Positions 18,903 through 26,319 of a DNA stretch of 46,146 bases are shown piece by piece. Origin of the DNA: Polyangia bacterium. Lineage in GTDB: Bacteria; Myxococcota_A; Polyangia; Polyangiales; Sandaracinaceae. Positions within the stretch are counted from its first letter, which is position 1. Each line of letters starts with the position of its first letter. The translations under genes were made by a program, and so were the position numbers. The notes under the pieces are model-generated. The model ran no database searches. It saw nothing but the letters and a program-made list of their open reading frames with translations, and was not told the origin of the DNA. The DNA is taken from positions 1 to 46,146 of the forward strand of contig JAUHXR010000030.1 of NCBI GenBank assembly GCA_030426845.1, read 5' to 3'.

Positions 18903-18930
18903 GGAACCGAGCCGTGCGGCGGGTGTCGCT
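18903..18930 (+). promoter_or_regulatory. Candidate ECF-type promoter of the sigma gene
   Basis: GGAACC (18903-18908) and GTCGCT (18925-18930) are 16 bp apart, the -35/-10 pattern of many ECF sigma factors. The predicted start site lies within about 10 bp of the GTG at 18939, which would fit autoregulation. Confidence 0.4.
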
Positions 18931-18938
18931 TGGTGTGA

Positions 18939-19619
18939 GTGAGCGCCGTGATCGACATCGAGCGCGCAGCGGCGGCGGCCGGTTTCCACGTCCCCATGCC
19001 CGACGGCTACGAAGAGAGGCTGGTCGAGCGCCTCAAGAGGCGGGACGAGGCTGCGTTCAACGAGCTGATCCGCCTCTACCAGGGGCGCATCTTCCGGCTC
19101 GTGTTCCGCATGCTGGGCGACCGCGCCGAGGCGGAGGACCTCGCCCAGGAGGTCTTCATCACCGTCTTCAAGAAGATCGACGGCTTCCGCGGCGACTCGC
19201 TGCTCTCGACCTGGCTCTACCGGGTCGCGACGAACCAGGCGAAGAACCGCATCAAGTACCTGCAGCGTCGCGCGCGTGGCAAGAAGAAGGAGTTCGACGA
19301 GATCGCGGAGCACGACGCGGTCTCGAGCGCCACGATGAACCCCACGAGCCCGGTCGCGCGGCCCGATCAGATGGTCGAGGCCTACCAGAAGGAGCAGATC
19401 CTCAAGATCGCCATCGACTCCCTCGAGGACGAGCACAAGACCTTGATCGTCCTCCGGGACATCGAGAACCTTAGCTACGAAGAGATCCAGACGATCACCG
19501 GTTTGGCCGAGGGGACGGTGAAGAGCCGGCTCCACCGGGCGCGCCACGCGCTGCGTGACAAGGTCAAGCGACTCGCCGAGGGGCGCCGCTCCAGCGTCCC
19601 CACCCAGAAGCCGAAGTGA
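18939..19619 (+). CDS. ECF-family RNA polymerase sigma factor
   Basis: A 226-aa sigma70-family group 4 factor. Region 2 is clear (FNELIRLYQGRIFRLVFRML, AEDLAQEVFITVFKKID, STWLYRVATNQAKNRIKYL), as is region 4 (LEDEHKTLIVLRDIENLSYE followed by GLAEGTVKSRLHRAR). The linker between them is long and Ser/Thr/Pro-rich. Start is taken as GTG 18939; ATG 18996 in frame is an alternative that would still contain region 2, and neither has a strong ribosome site. The stop overlaps the start of the next gene (TGATG), which is the usual arrangement for a cognate anti-sigma factor. Confidence 0.94.
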   Translation: MSAVIDIERAAAAAGFHVPMPDGYEERLVERLKRRDEAAFNELIRLYQGRIFRLVFRMLGDRAEAEDLAQEVFITVFKKIDGFRGDSLLSTWLYRVATNQAKNRIKYLQRRARGKKKEFDEIAEHDAVSSATMNPTSPVARPDQMVEAYQKEQILKIAIDSLEDEHKTLIVLRDIENLSYEEIQTITGLAEGTVKSRLHRARHALRDKVKRLAEGRRSSVPTQKPK

Positions 19620-20140
19620 TGGACTCGAACCAAGCGCGCGACCTCTTCAGCGAGGCCTACGAGGGCGACCTCGAGGGGGACCAGAGCGACGCGTTCAAGG
19701 CGGCCCTCGCCGCCGACGACGACCTGAAGGCGGAGTACGACGACTTCGTCGAGACCCTCCAGATGGTCGGCGACCTCGGCAAGGCGGACGACGGCCTGCC
19801 CCCGCCCGACCTGCTGCGCGGGGTCCAGGAGCGACTCCGCAACCGGAGCCGTGGCCGCTACTACCGCGACCGCTTCAGCGAGCGCGCCTCGATGAGCTGG
19901 ATGCTCAGCGTGATGCTCGCCGCGACCGTGCTGCTGCTGGTCGGGGCCGCGTGGTTCGTGACCCAGCAGATGCTCGTCGACCAGGCGCCCTCGGACCCGC
20001 CGGGCGAGACGTCCGGGCCCTCGACGTCCGGGCCCACGACGAACGAGCCCACGACGCCCGAGCCCACGACGCCCGAGCCCACGACGCCCGAGCCCACGAC
20101 GCCCGAGCCCACGACGCCCGAGCCCACGACGCCCGAGTAG
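19619..20140 (+). CDS. Putative membrane anti-sigma factor, no zinc motif
   Basis: A 173-aa protein coupled to the ECF sigma gene. The N-terminal 60 residues (ARDLFSEAYEGDLEGDQSDA, then AEYDDFVETLQMV) have the helical layout of anti-sigma domains but lack the His-x3-Cys-x2-Cys zinc motif. One transmembrane helix lies at about 100-120 (WMLSVMLAATVLLLVGAAWF). The outer part is a Thr/Pro/Glu stalk of six exact 15-bp repeats (20048-20137, encoding PTTPE) plus a degenerate copy, and it stops immediately after the last unit. The anti-sigma role is inferred from position and topology. An ATG at 19619 or a GTG at 19616 may be used. Confidence 0.72.
   Translation: MDSNQARDLFSEAYEGDLEGDQSDAFKAALAADDDLKAEYDDFVETLQMVGDLGKADDGLPPPDLLRGVQERLRNRSRGRYYRDRFSERASMSWMLSVMLAATVLLLVGAAWFVTQQMLVDQAPSDPPGETSGPSTSGPTTNEPTTPEPTTPEPTTPEPTTPEPTTPEPTTPE
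20048..20137 (+). repeat. In-frame 15-bp x6 repeat (PTTPE)
   Basis: Six identical copies of CCCACGACGCCCGAG form the 3' end of the anti-sigma gene. A variant copy at 20033-20047 precedes them. Length variation by slippage would preserve the frame. Confidence 0.95.
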
Positions 20141-20146
20141 CTACTC
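20135..20146. terminator. Palindrome at abutting convergent stop codons
   Basis: GAGTAGCTACTC is a perfect 12-bp palindrome containing the TAG of the plus-strand gene and the TAG of the minus-strand RND gene, which abut with no gap. The stem is short, so termination here is uncertain. Confidence 0.35.
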
Positions 20147-23100
20147 CGCCGGCTCGGGATCGGCCGCCGGCACATCTCGCCCGCCCGTCGCGAACCGGAT
20201 GAGCGGCCCGAGCACGCGGCGCATCCGCCCGCCCATGCCGTCCACGCTCCGGTAGAGGCACGGGACGATCACGAGGATCAGCACGGTCGAGAAGGTCAGG
20301 CCCCACGCGATCGCGGTCGCCATCGGCCCGAGCAGCTCCGAGCGGCCGCCGAACCCGATCGCGAGCGGGAGAAGGCCCGCGATGGTGGTCACGCTGGTGA
20401 GGAAGATCGGGCGGAGCCGCAGCCGCGCTGCCTCGACGATCGCGTCGTCCACCTCGAGCCCGTCGCGCCGCCGCTGGTTGATGAAGTCCACCAGCACGAG
20501 CGAGTCGTTGACCACGATGCCGGCCAGGCCGACCACCCCGATCAGGCCGATCAGCCCGACCGCCTCCCCGCTCACGAGGAAGCCGATGCTCACCCCGATC
20601 AGGGAGAGCGGGATCGCGGTCATGACGATCAGCGGCTGGATGAACGAGCGGAACTGCGTCGCGAGGATCGTGTAGATGAGCAGCGCGGCGACGATGAACG
20701 CGAGGAACAGGCTCTCGAGCGACTCCTGGGTCTCCTCGAACTCGCCGCCGAGCTCGAAGCGCACGTCCGGGTTGGCCGCGATGAGGCCCTCGAGCCGATC
20801 CGCGAGGGCGGCGTTCACGTCGCTCGAGGTCACCCCGGCCCCCGGCGCGAGGTCGGCGGTCACCGTGATCACGCGGTGGCGGTTGCGGTGGCGGATCGTG
20901 GAGACGCCGCGCCCGGGCTCGAGGGTCGCCACCTCGCGCAGCGCGACCGTCTGACCCGACGGGGTCACCAGCGTGAGCTCGGCGAGGCGGAGCGGATCCT
21001 CGCGCGCGTCCTCGCGGAGCCGCACCAGGATGTCGACCTCCTCGTCGCCGTCGCGGGTCGTCGCGACGGGGGCCGCGCCGAACGCGGTCGCGAGCCAGCC
21101 GGTCACCTGGGCGGTGGTCATCCCGTGGAGGGCCGCGCGCGCCTCGTCGACCGTGACGCGCAGCTCCTGCTTGCCCAGCTCGTGGTCGTCGCCGACGTCG
21201 CGGGTGCCGTCGAGGTGGCGCAGCTCGGCTTGCACACGTTCACTCAGCTCGGCGAGCTGGTCGAGGTCCTCGCCCATGATCCGCACCGCCACCGGCGCGC
21301 CCTTCGGCGGCCCGTCCTCCCACTTCACGAACTCGAGGCTCGCGGGCCCGACCAGCGCGTCGAACATCCCCGAGACGTCCGCGAGCAGCCGGGTGCCCGA
21401 GTCCTGGGCCGAGCGCTGGCCGCGCGGCCTCATGTAGACCGTGACCATCCCGACGTAGTCGCCGAGCGCGTCCCAGGTCCGCGTGCGCGAGTAGCCGCGG
21501 ATCGTCGAGACCGCCTCCACGTCGGGGTTGTCGAGAGCGAGGATCTGCCCCTCGATCTCCTGGAGCACGCGGTCGGTCTCTTCGGGCGAGGCGTCGGTCG
21601 GCATCCGCACGCGCACGTCGAACAGCTCGGCGTCGCCCTCGCTGAGCAAGGTCAGGCTCTTGACCGCCGCGGCGGTGCCGATGAGCCCGACGCAGAGCAG
21701 GTAGGTGCCGCCGACCACGAGGAGCCGGTGGCGGAGCGCGCGCCGCAGCAGCTTGGTGAACCGGGCCTCGACCCACGCGCCGGCCCGCGCGACGACGCCC
21801 GGCGGCTTGGGCGCCGCGCGCTCGGTGGGTGCCTGCTCGCCGAAGTCCGCGAGGTGGCTCGGCAGGACGAAGAACGCCTCGATCAGCGAGGCGACGAGCG
21901 CGGCGACGATGACCTTCGGGATGATCGCGAAGAACTCGCCGAGCACGCCCGACATCAGGAGCAGCGGGAGGAACGCGGAGCAGGTCGTCGCGGTCGACGC
22001 CACCACCGGCCAGAAGACCTCCATGGTCCCCTTGATCGCGGCCTCCCGCCGGGGTGTGCCCGCCTCCACGTGACGGAAGACGTTCTCGATGATGATGATC
22101 GCGTCGTCGACGATCACCCCGAGCGACAGGATCAGCGCGAGCAGCGACAGCAGGTTGATGGTGATCCCGAGCAGGTGCATCACCACCAGCCCGCCCGCGA
22201 TCGCGACCGGGATCCCGAGCGCGGCCATCAGCCCGTTGCGGAGGCCCACGAACGCCCAGAGGATCGCGAGCACGAGCGCGAGCCCCATCCACGCGTTCGC
22301 GTAGAGCGTCTCGAGGTTGTTGCGGACGTAGTTGGCGGTGTCGCCGAACGCGCTCAGGTGAACGCCCGGCGGCAGGTCCGACTCCATGCGCGCGAGCAGG
22401 TCGCGTACGTCCTCGCTGATCTGGAGCGCGTCGGCGCCGTCGTCCTTGAGGAGGATGAAGACGATCGCGGGCTCGCCGTCGACCCGCGCGAGCGTGCGTG
22501 CGCGCTCGTAGCCGTCGCTCACCTCGGCGAGGTCGGCGACGCGCACCGCGCCGCCCGACGGATCGGGGCGGACCACGACCTCCTCGATCTGAGCGGCGGT
22601 CGCGGTCTGGGCCATCCCGCGCACGATCCGACTGCGGCGCCCGGTGTCCATCAGGCCCGCGGGAACGTTGGCGCCGCGCATCGAGAGGGCGCCCGCGACC
22701 TGCGACAGCGGGACCCGGAACGCGGTGAGCCGATCGGGGTCGACGTCCACGTGGATCTCGCGCTCGCGGATCCCCGTCGGGTTGGCGCTCGCGACGCCGT
22801 CCACCCGCTCGAGCCGATCCTGGAGGTCGCGCGCGACCGCGCGGAGCACCGGCTCGGGCGCCGAGCCGCGCACCGCCACCGCGATCGCGGGCGCGCGCAC
22901 CGCCGCCTCCCGGACGACCGGGGTGGTGGCCGCGTTGGGCAGCTCGGCCCGGCTGACCTCGTTGGTGACCTCGATGACCTTGCGCCCGGTGTCGGTGACC
23001 TCGGCCTCGAACTGCACCCAGATGAAGCTGCGGCCGTCGCGCGAGTTGCTCTCGATGCGCTCGACGTCGTCGATGTCCGAGAGCTCGTCCTCGAGGGGCG

Positions 23101-23320
23101 AGGTGACGAGCTGCTCGACCTCCTCCGCCGAGGCGCCGGGCATGAAGGTGGTGATCGCGGCCGCGCCGATCGGGACGGCGGGGTAGACCTCGCGGGTCAT
23201 CTGCGAGAACACCATCGCCCCGCTCACCATCATCGCGAGCGCGACGAGGTTCACGAGGACGGGCTGGCGGACGCTGAAGCGCGCGACCGACGGCGAGCCG
23301 TCCTCCTCGGGCTCACTCAT
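20141..23320 (-). CDS. RND-family efflux transporter (AcrB/HAE1 type)
   Basis: A 1059-aa inner membrane proton-driven pump of usual length. The N-terminus is SVRQPVLVNLVALAMMVSGA, with two large periplasmic loops and about 12 transmembrane helices. The helix-4 proton-relay aspartates are present in VIVDDAIIIIENVFRH. PGASAEEVEQLVTSPLEDEL and GIVVNDSLVLVDFINQRR are typical of the family. The start is ATG 23320; it overlaps the adaptor gene by 8 bp, so the pair is translationally coupled. No TolC-like gene is in the window, so the outer membrane channel must be elsewhere. The substrate cannot be predicted. Confidence 0.95.
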   Translation of the reverse strand: MSEPEEDGSPSVARFSVRQPVLVNLVALAMMVSGAMVFSQMTREVYPAVPIGAAAITTFMPGASAEEVEQLVTSPLEDELSDIDDVERIESNSRDGRSFIWVQFEAEVTDTGRKVIEVTNEVSRAELPNAATTPVVREAAVRAPAIAVAVRGSAPEPVLRAVARDLQDRLERVDGVASANPTGIREREIHVDVDPDRLTAFRVPLSQVAGALSMRGANVPAGLMDTGRRSRIVRGMAQTATAAQIEEVVVRPDPSGGAVRVADLAEVSDGYERARTLARVDGEPAIVFILLKDDGADALQISEDVRDLLARMESDLPPGVHLSAFGDTANYVRNNLETLYANAWMGLALVLAILWAFVGLRNGLMAALGIPVAIAGGLVVMHLLGITINLLSLLALILSLGVIVDDAIIIIENVFRHVEAGTPRREAAIKGTMEVFWPVVASTATTCSAFLPLLLMSGVLGEFFAIIPKVIVAALVASLIEAFFVLPSHLADFGEQAPTERAAPKPPGVVARAGAWVEARFTKLLRRALRHRLLVVGGTYLLCVGLIGTAAAVKSLTLLSEGDAELFDVRVRMPTDASPEETDRVLQEIEGQILALDNPDVEAVSTIRGYSRTRTWDALGDYVGMVTVYMRPRGQRSAQDSGTRLLADVSGMFDALVGPASLEFVKWEDGPPKGAPVAVRIMGEDLDQLAELSERVQAELRHLDGTRDVGDDHELGKQELRVTVDEARAALHGMTTAQVTGWLATAFGAAPVATTRDGDEEVDILVRLREDAREDPLRLAELTLVTPSGQTVALREVATLEPGRGVSTIRHRNRHRVITVTADLAPGAGVTSSDVNAALADRLEGLIAANPDVRFELGGEFEETQESLESLFLAFIVAALLIYTILATQFRSFIQPLIVMTAIPLSLIGVSIGFLVSGEAVGLIGLIGVVGLAGIVVNDSLVLVDFINQRRRDGLEVDDAIVEAARLRLRPIFLTSVTTIAGLLPLAIGFGGRSELLGPMATAIAWGLTFSTVLILVIVPCLYRSVDGMGGRMRRVLGPLIRFATGGRDVPAADPEPAE

Positions 23321-24470
23321 CGGCCGGCTCGTCGGCGGTGTTTTCGGCGGTGTCTTCGGCGGTGTCTTCGGCGGGCTCGGCCGCCGCGCCACGGTCCGCC
23401 TCCGCGCCCCGCTCGACGACCTGGACCGGCTCTCCATCGAGCACGCGATCTTGTCCCTCGACGACCACGCGGTCGCCGAGCTCGAGGCCCTCGAGCACCT
23501 CCGCGCGTCCGCCGCGCACCGGGCCGAGCCGCACAACGCGCCGCCGCGCCACGTCCTCGGCGTCGATCACGTAGACCTGGAGCGCCTCGAAGCGCTCGAA
23601 CGCGGCGTCTGCGTCGACGCTCCGCACGTCGCGGGGCGCGCCGGTCTGGACCTCGAAGCGGGCCACGAGGCCGGGGCGGAGGCGCCGATCGGGGTCGCGG
23701 ATCTCGACCTCGATGGGGAGCCGCCGGGTCTGGCGGTCGATCGCCTCGCCGACCCGCAGGACCTCGCCCTCGAAGACCTCGCCCGGCCGCGCGAAGACGC
23801 TCGCGTGGACCCGCGCGCCGGGCTCGACGTCGAGCGCTTCGCGCGGATCGAGGAGCACCTCGGCGCGGAGCACGCTGGCGTCCATGAGGTCCGCCACCGG
23901 TCGGCCCGGCGCGAGGTACTCGCCCATCTCGACGTTCCGCTGCACGATCGTGCCGGAGAACGGCGCCCGGAGCACCGCCTCGGTCAGCCCACGGCGGGTC
24001 ACCCTCGCCTGGGCCCGCGCGGCGGTCAGCGCGGCCTGGGCCAGCGACTCCGCGTCGCGCGCCTGATCGACGCTGCGGCCCGAGGCGCTCCCGGTCTCGA
24101 GCAGGCGCTCGGCGAGGCTCCGCTCCCGCGCGGCCTGGGCGAGCGCCGCCTCCGCCTGCTGGATGCCCGCGCTCGCCGCCTGCGCCGCCACCGCCGTGCG
24201 GCCGACGTCGAGGCGCAGGAGCACGTCGCCCTGGGTGACCGGCTGCCCGCGCTCCATCGCGACCTCGACCACGCGCCCGGGGGCCTCCACCGACAGGGTC
24301 GCCCGACGCAGCGCCAGCAGCTCGCTCGTGCCGGTGGCGAGCGGCGCGCGCGTCTCCGCGATCACCGCGTCGACGTGGACGGGCGGGGGCGGGGCCGGAG
24401 CCTCCGCCTCCGTGGGCGAGCCGCACCCCGCGAGGGCGCCCACGAGGGCGAGTGTGGTCGCGAGCCGCAC
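23313..24470 (-). CDS. RND periplasmic adaptor (membrane fusion) lipoprotein
   Basis: A 385-aa HlyD/AcrA-type adaptor that links the RND pump to an outer membrane channel. A GTG start at 24470 follows a GAGGGAG ribosome site by about 12 bp. The lipobox is LVGALAGC. The lipoyl/barrel halves are seen as VEAPGRVVEVAMERGQPVTQ and RAPFSGTIVQRNVEMGEYL, flanking an Ala/Gln/Glu-rich coiled hairpin. The C-terminal tail is an acidic repeat (EDTAEDTAENTA) from a 12-bp unit near 23332-23367, unusual for the family. It overlaps the pump gene. Confidence 0.92.
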   Translation of the reverse strand: MRLATTLALVGALAGCGSPTEAEAPAPPPPVHVDAVIAETRAPLATGTSELLALRRATLSVEAPGRVVEVAMERGQPVTQGDVLLRLDVGRTAVAAQAASAGIQQAEAALAQAARERSLAERLLETGSASGRSVDQARDAESLAQAALTAARAQARVTRRGLTEAVLRAPFSGTIVQRNVEMGEYLAPGRPVADLMDASVLRAEVLLDPREALDVEPGARVHASVFARPGEVFEGEVLRVGEAIDRQTRRLPIEVEIRDPDRRLRPGLVARFEVQTGAPRDVRSVDADAAFERFEALQVYVIDAEDVARRRVVRLGPVRGGRAEVLEGLELGDRVVVEGQDRVLDGEPVQVVERGAEADRGAAAEPAEDTAEDTAENTADEPADE

Positions 24471-24512
24471 GATGCCCGCGTTCTCCCTCGCCGCCCGGAC
24501 CGCGTCAAATGC

Positions 24513-24525
24513 GCGGACGCTCCGC
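24513..24525 (-). terminator. Short hairpin between lipoprotein and adaptor genes
   Basis: GCGGA and TCCGC pair around a CGC loop in the 62-bp gap. On the minus strand it is followed by a weak ATTTG. It may partly terminate transcription before the pump operon. Confidence 0.3.
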
Positions 24526-24532
24526 AGCAGAC

Positions 24533-25552
24533 CTACTCGCAGGCGTAGCAGCAGGCGATGGCCCGCGTGACGCCGCCGCACCGACCGCCATCGTTTGGGC
24601 CGGAGCCAGCGTGCCCATCGGCCACGTTGGCGGTGTAGGCCGTGTCCTGGTCGAAGTAGTAGGAGTGCGGGCCGATGACCTCGGCGACCCCCGTGGGGTC
24701 TACGAAGTTGAGCCGGGCATACTCGCCATCGGCGATGTGGTCCGCAGGGAGGGTCCAGTCGTTGCAGCGGCCGCCGGCGCCAGGTGGCGAGGTGATTGCG
24801 CCGCCGTCCATCATCACCGTGAGGCTCACGCGGTGCAGCCAGATGTCGGTGTCGGCACCAACGGCGTCGAGCTGGCCGCGGGCCTGCGCCGTCAGCAGCT
24901 CCTCGTAGGTGCAGACGTGGTCGGCGCCGAGCGACGCGCACTGCATGTTGCCGGCGGCGATGCCAACCTCCCCGCCGAAGCTCCAGGCCGAGGTGTGCGG
25001 TGGGGTGAGCGTCGCGAACAACGGAGTGCTCGGGTGGTCGCAGTCGATGCTGCACACCGATGGCTCGCCGTCGCAGAGGTATCCGGCCGTGACAGCGCAG
25101 CCATCGCAGCCGTCGTCGGCGGTGTCGTTCATGTCGTCGCACCCCTCGTCGCCAACGACCCTCCCGTCGCCGCACACCGGCGCGCACACGCTGGGCTCGG
25201 CGCCGTCGCAGACGTATCCGTCGTCGACGGTGCAGCTCGAGCACCCGTCGTTCGGGGTGTCGTTGCCGTCGTCGCAGCCCTCGCCGTCCTGGACCACCCC
25301 GTCCGGGCAGGACGGGCCGGCGTCCGTCGGGCCACCGTCGGGCAGGGCGCCTGCGTCGGGGCCCGGGTCGCAGTCGCACGTCCCGAACGCGCCGTCCGAG
25401 CCGCAGACCTGGACTCCCGTCGCGGCGCCGGCACACGCGCACGCCTGGGTGGTGCCTTCGGTGCACTGCGTCGGGCCCCCGCCATCGCACCCCATCGCCA
25501 ACACCATCGCCACCACCATCGCCAGAGGCGCATATCGAACCCATCGGCGCAT
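24533..25552 (-). CDS. Cys-rich lipoprotein with DUF4215-type repeats
   Basis: A 339-aa protein with lipobox LAMGC after a hydrophobic run. A Cys-rich region (TQACACAGAATGVQVCGSDG) and a DAG-rich stalk precede two DUF4215-type repeats (EGCDDGNDTPNDGCSSC and CGDGRVVGDEGCDDMNDTAD), modules common in myxobacterial surface proteins. The last 150 residues (GNMQCASLGADHVCTYEELL through YARLNFVDPTG to CCYACE) form a Cys-containing globular domain I cannot name. ATG 25552 is supported by the signal peptide. GC is a little lower than its neighbours. Upstream lies the sigma54/terminator leader at 25627-25765. Confidence 0.8.
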   Translation of the reverse strand: MRRWVRYAPLAMVVAMVLAMGCDGGGPTQCTEGTTQACACAGAATGVQVCGSDGAFGTCDCDPGPDAGALPDGGPTDAGPSCPDGVVQDGEGCDDGNDTPNDGCSSCTVDDGYVCDGAEPSVCAPVCGDGRVVGDEGCDDMNDTADDGCDGCAVTAGYLCDGEPSVCSIDCDHPSTPLFATLTPPHTSAWSFGGEVGIAAGNMQCASLGADHVCTYEELLTAQARGQLDAVGADTDIWLHRVSLTVMMDGGAITSPPGAGGRCNDWTLPADHIADGEYARLNFVDPTGVAEVIGPHSYYFDQDTAYTANVADGHAGSGPNDGGRCGGVTRAIACCYACE

Positions 25553-25626
25553 CCGTCTACGGTCGCGGCCTGGGTCTCGGTCGTCAACCGCCCGAACAGG
25601 CCGTTGGACCCGAACCCGGGTCGGGT

Positions 25627-25674
25627 TAAAAGCAGCGGCCCTCCGAGCGTGGGGGGGGTTGCTCGAAGGGCCGC
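25627..25674 (-). terminator. Strong intrinsic terminator or attenuator on minus strand
   Basis: Bases 25635-25648 and 25661-25674 are 14-bp arms with one mismatch around a GT-G8-TT loop. Reading the minus strand, the stem is followed by TGCTTTTAACC, a short T-run. It lies between a sigma54 promoter (25749-25765) and the lipoprotein start (25552), so it either ends a small RNA or attenuates the lipoprotein gene. Confidence 0.7.
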
Positions 25675-25748
25675 CAAAGATTGACATGGCTTAGCCGGCG
25701 ATCGGGGGGGCATTCACGCCGGCTTGGCGCCATGTCGAATCCATCTAT

Positions 25749-25765
25749 AGCGAGGGCCGTGCCAA
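25749..25765 (-). promoter_or_regulatory. Sigma54 (-24/-12) promoter, minus strand
   Basis: The minus strand reads TTGGCACGGCCCTCGCT, matching YTGGCACGRNNNTTGCW at all but one position. Initiation would be near 25738. The 355-bp gap from 25553 to 25907 contains this promoter, the hairpin at 25627-25674 and nothing else I can support. Confidence 0.72.
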
Positions 25766-25907
25766 CCCCCTCGCTGTCGGTTACGGGGGGGTTCCGCCCT
25801 GAATGTGACCGTTCTGGTCCCAACGTTGAAAGGTCGCCGTTGCAGATCCGAAAAGCCGTGTCGTTCGGGGGCTCCCTGCCCTGTGACGCCTCGCCACGGG
25901 GGTCGCG

Positions 25908-26318
25908 GTGAGCCTGCGGGCCGGGGCGGTGCACCACCTGGCGGTGTGCACCCCTGACCTCGCGCGCGCCGAAGGCTTCTACTCCGGCGTCCTCGGCCTG
26001 ACCGTGACGAAGCGCCACAGCGCGCCGGACGGGTCACCTCGCGCGATCTGGCTCGACCTCGGCGCCGACGCCTTCCTCGCGCTCGAGCGGGTCGTTGGTG
26101 GCCCGCTCCGCGACGAGGCGGCCGCCGGGTGGCACTGCGTGGCGCTCCGGATCCAGCGATCGGACCGCGCCGCCTGGCGCGCCCGGCTGGAGGCGGCCGG
26201 TGTCCCGGTGGAGCGCACGAGCGACTACACGCTCTACCTGCGCGACCCGGACGGCGCGCTCGTCGCCCTCAGCCACTACCCGGAGCCGGTCGAGGGGCCG
26301 GTCGAGGGGCTCGGTTGA
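25908..26318 (+). CDS. VOC-superfamily (glyoxalase-like) protein
   Basis: A 136-aa single VOC domain: VHHLAVCTPDLARAEGFYSG, LGLTV, then LRIQRSDRAAWRARLEAAGV and LYLRDPDGALVALSHYP, the two beta-alpha-beta-beta-beta units of the glyoxalase/bleomycin-resistance fold. The His of HHLAV and the late Glu/His positions may bind metal. The substrate is unknown. The C-terminus has a 12-bp duplicated tail (PVEGPVEG). The GTG start at 25908 has no strong ribosome site. It is convergent with the next gene with a 1-bp gap. Confidence 0.85.
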   Translation: MSLRAGAVHHLAVCTPDLARAEGFYSGVLGLTVTKRHSAPDGSPRAIWLDLGADAFLALERVVGGPLRDEAAAGWHCVALRIQRSDRAAWRARLEAAGVPVERTSDYTLYLRDPDGALVALSHYPEPVEGPVEGLG

Positions 26319-26319
26319 C

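Noticed and set aside
18996-18998. Alternative ATG start for the ECF sigma gene
   Set aside because: Possible, but it has no ribosome site, and the GTG at 18939 fits the candidate ECF promoter better.
20048-20137. Possible CRISPR-like array
   Set aside because: The six copies are contiguous with no spacers and are in frame inside the anti-sigma gene.
25681-25704. TTGACA on the plus strand as a -35 box
   Set aside because: At 17-bp spacing the -10 position is a run of G.
25681-25911. Small open frame before the VOC gene
   Set aside because: No domain, no ribosome site, and it overlaps the sigma54/hairpin region.
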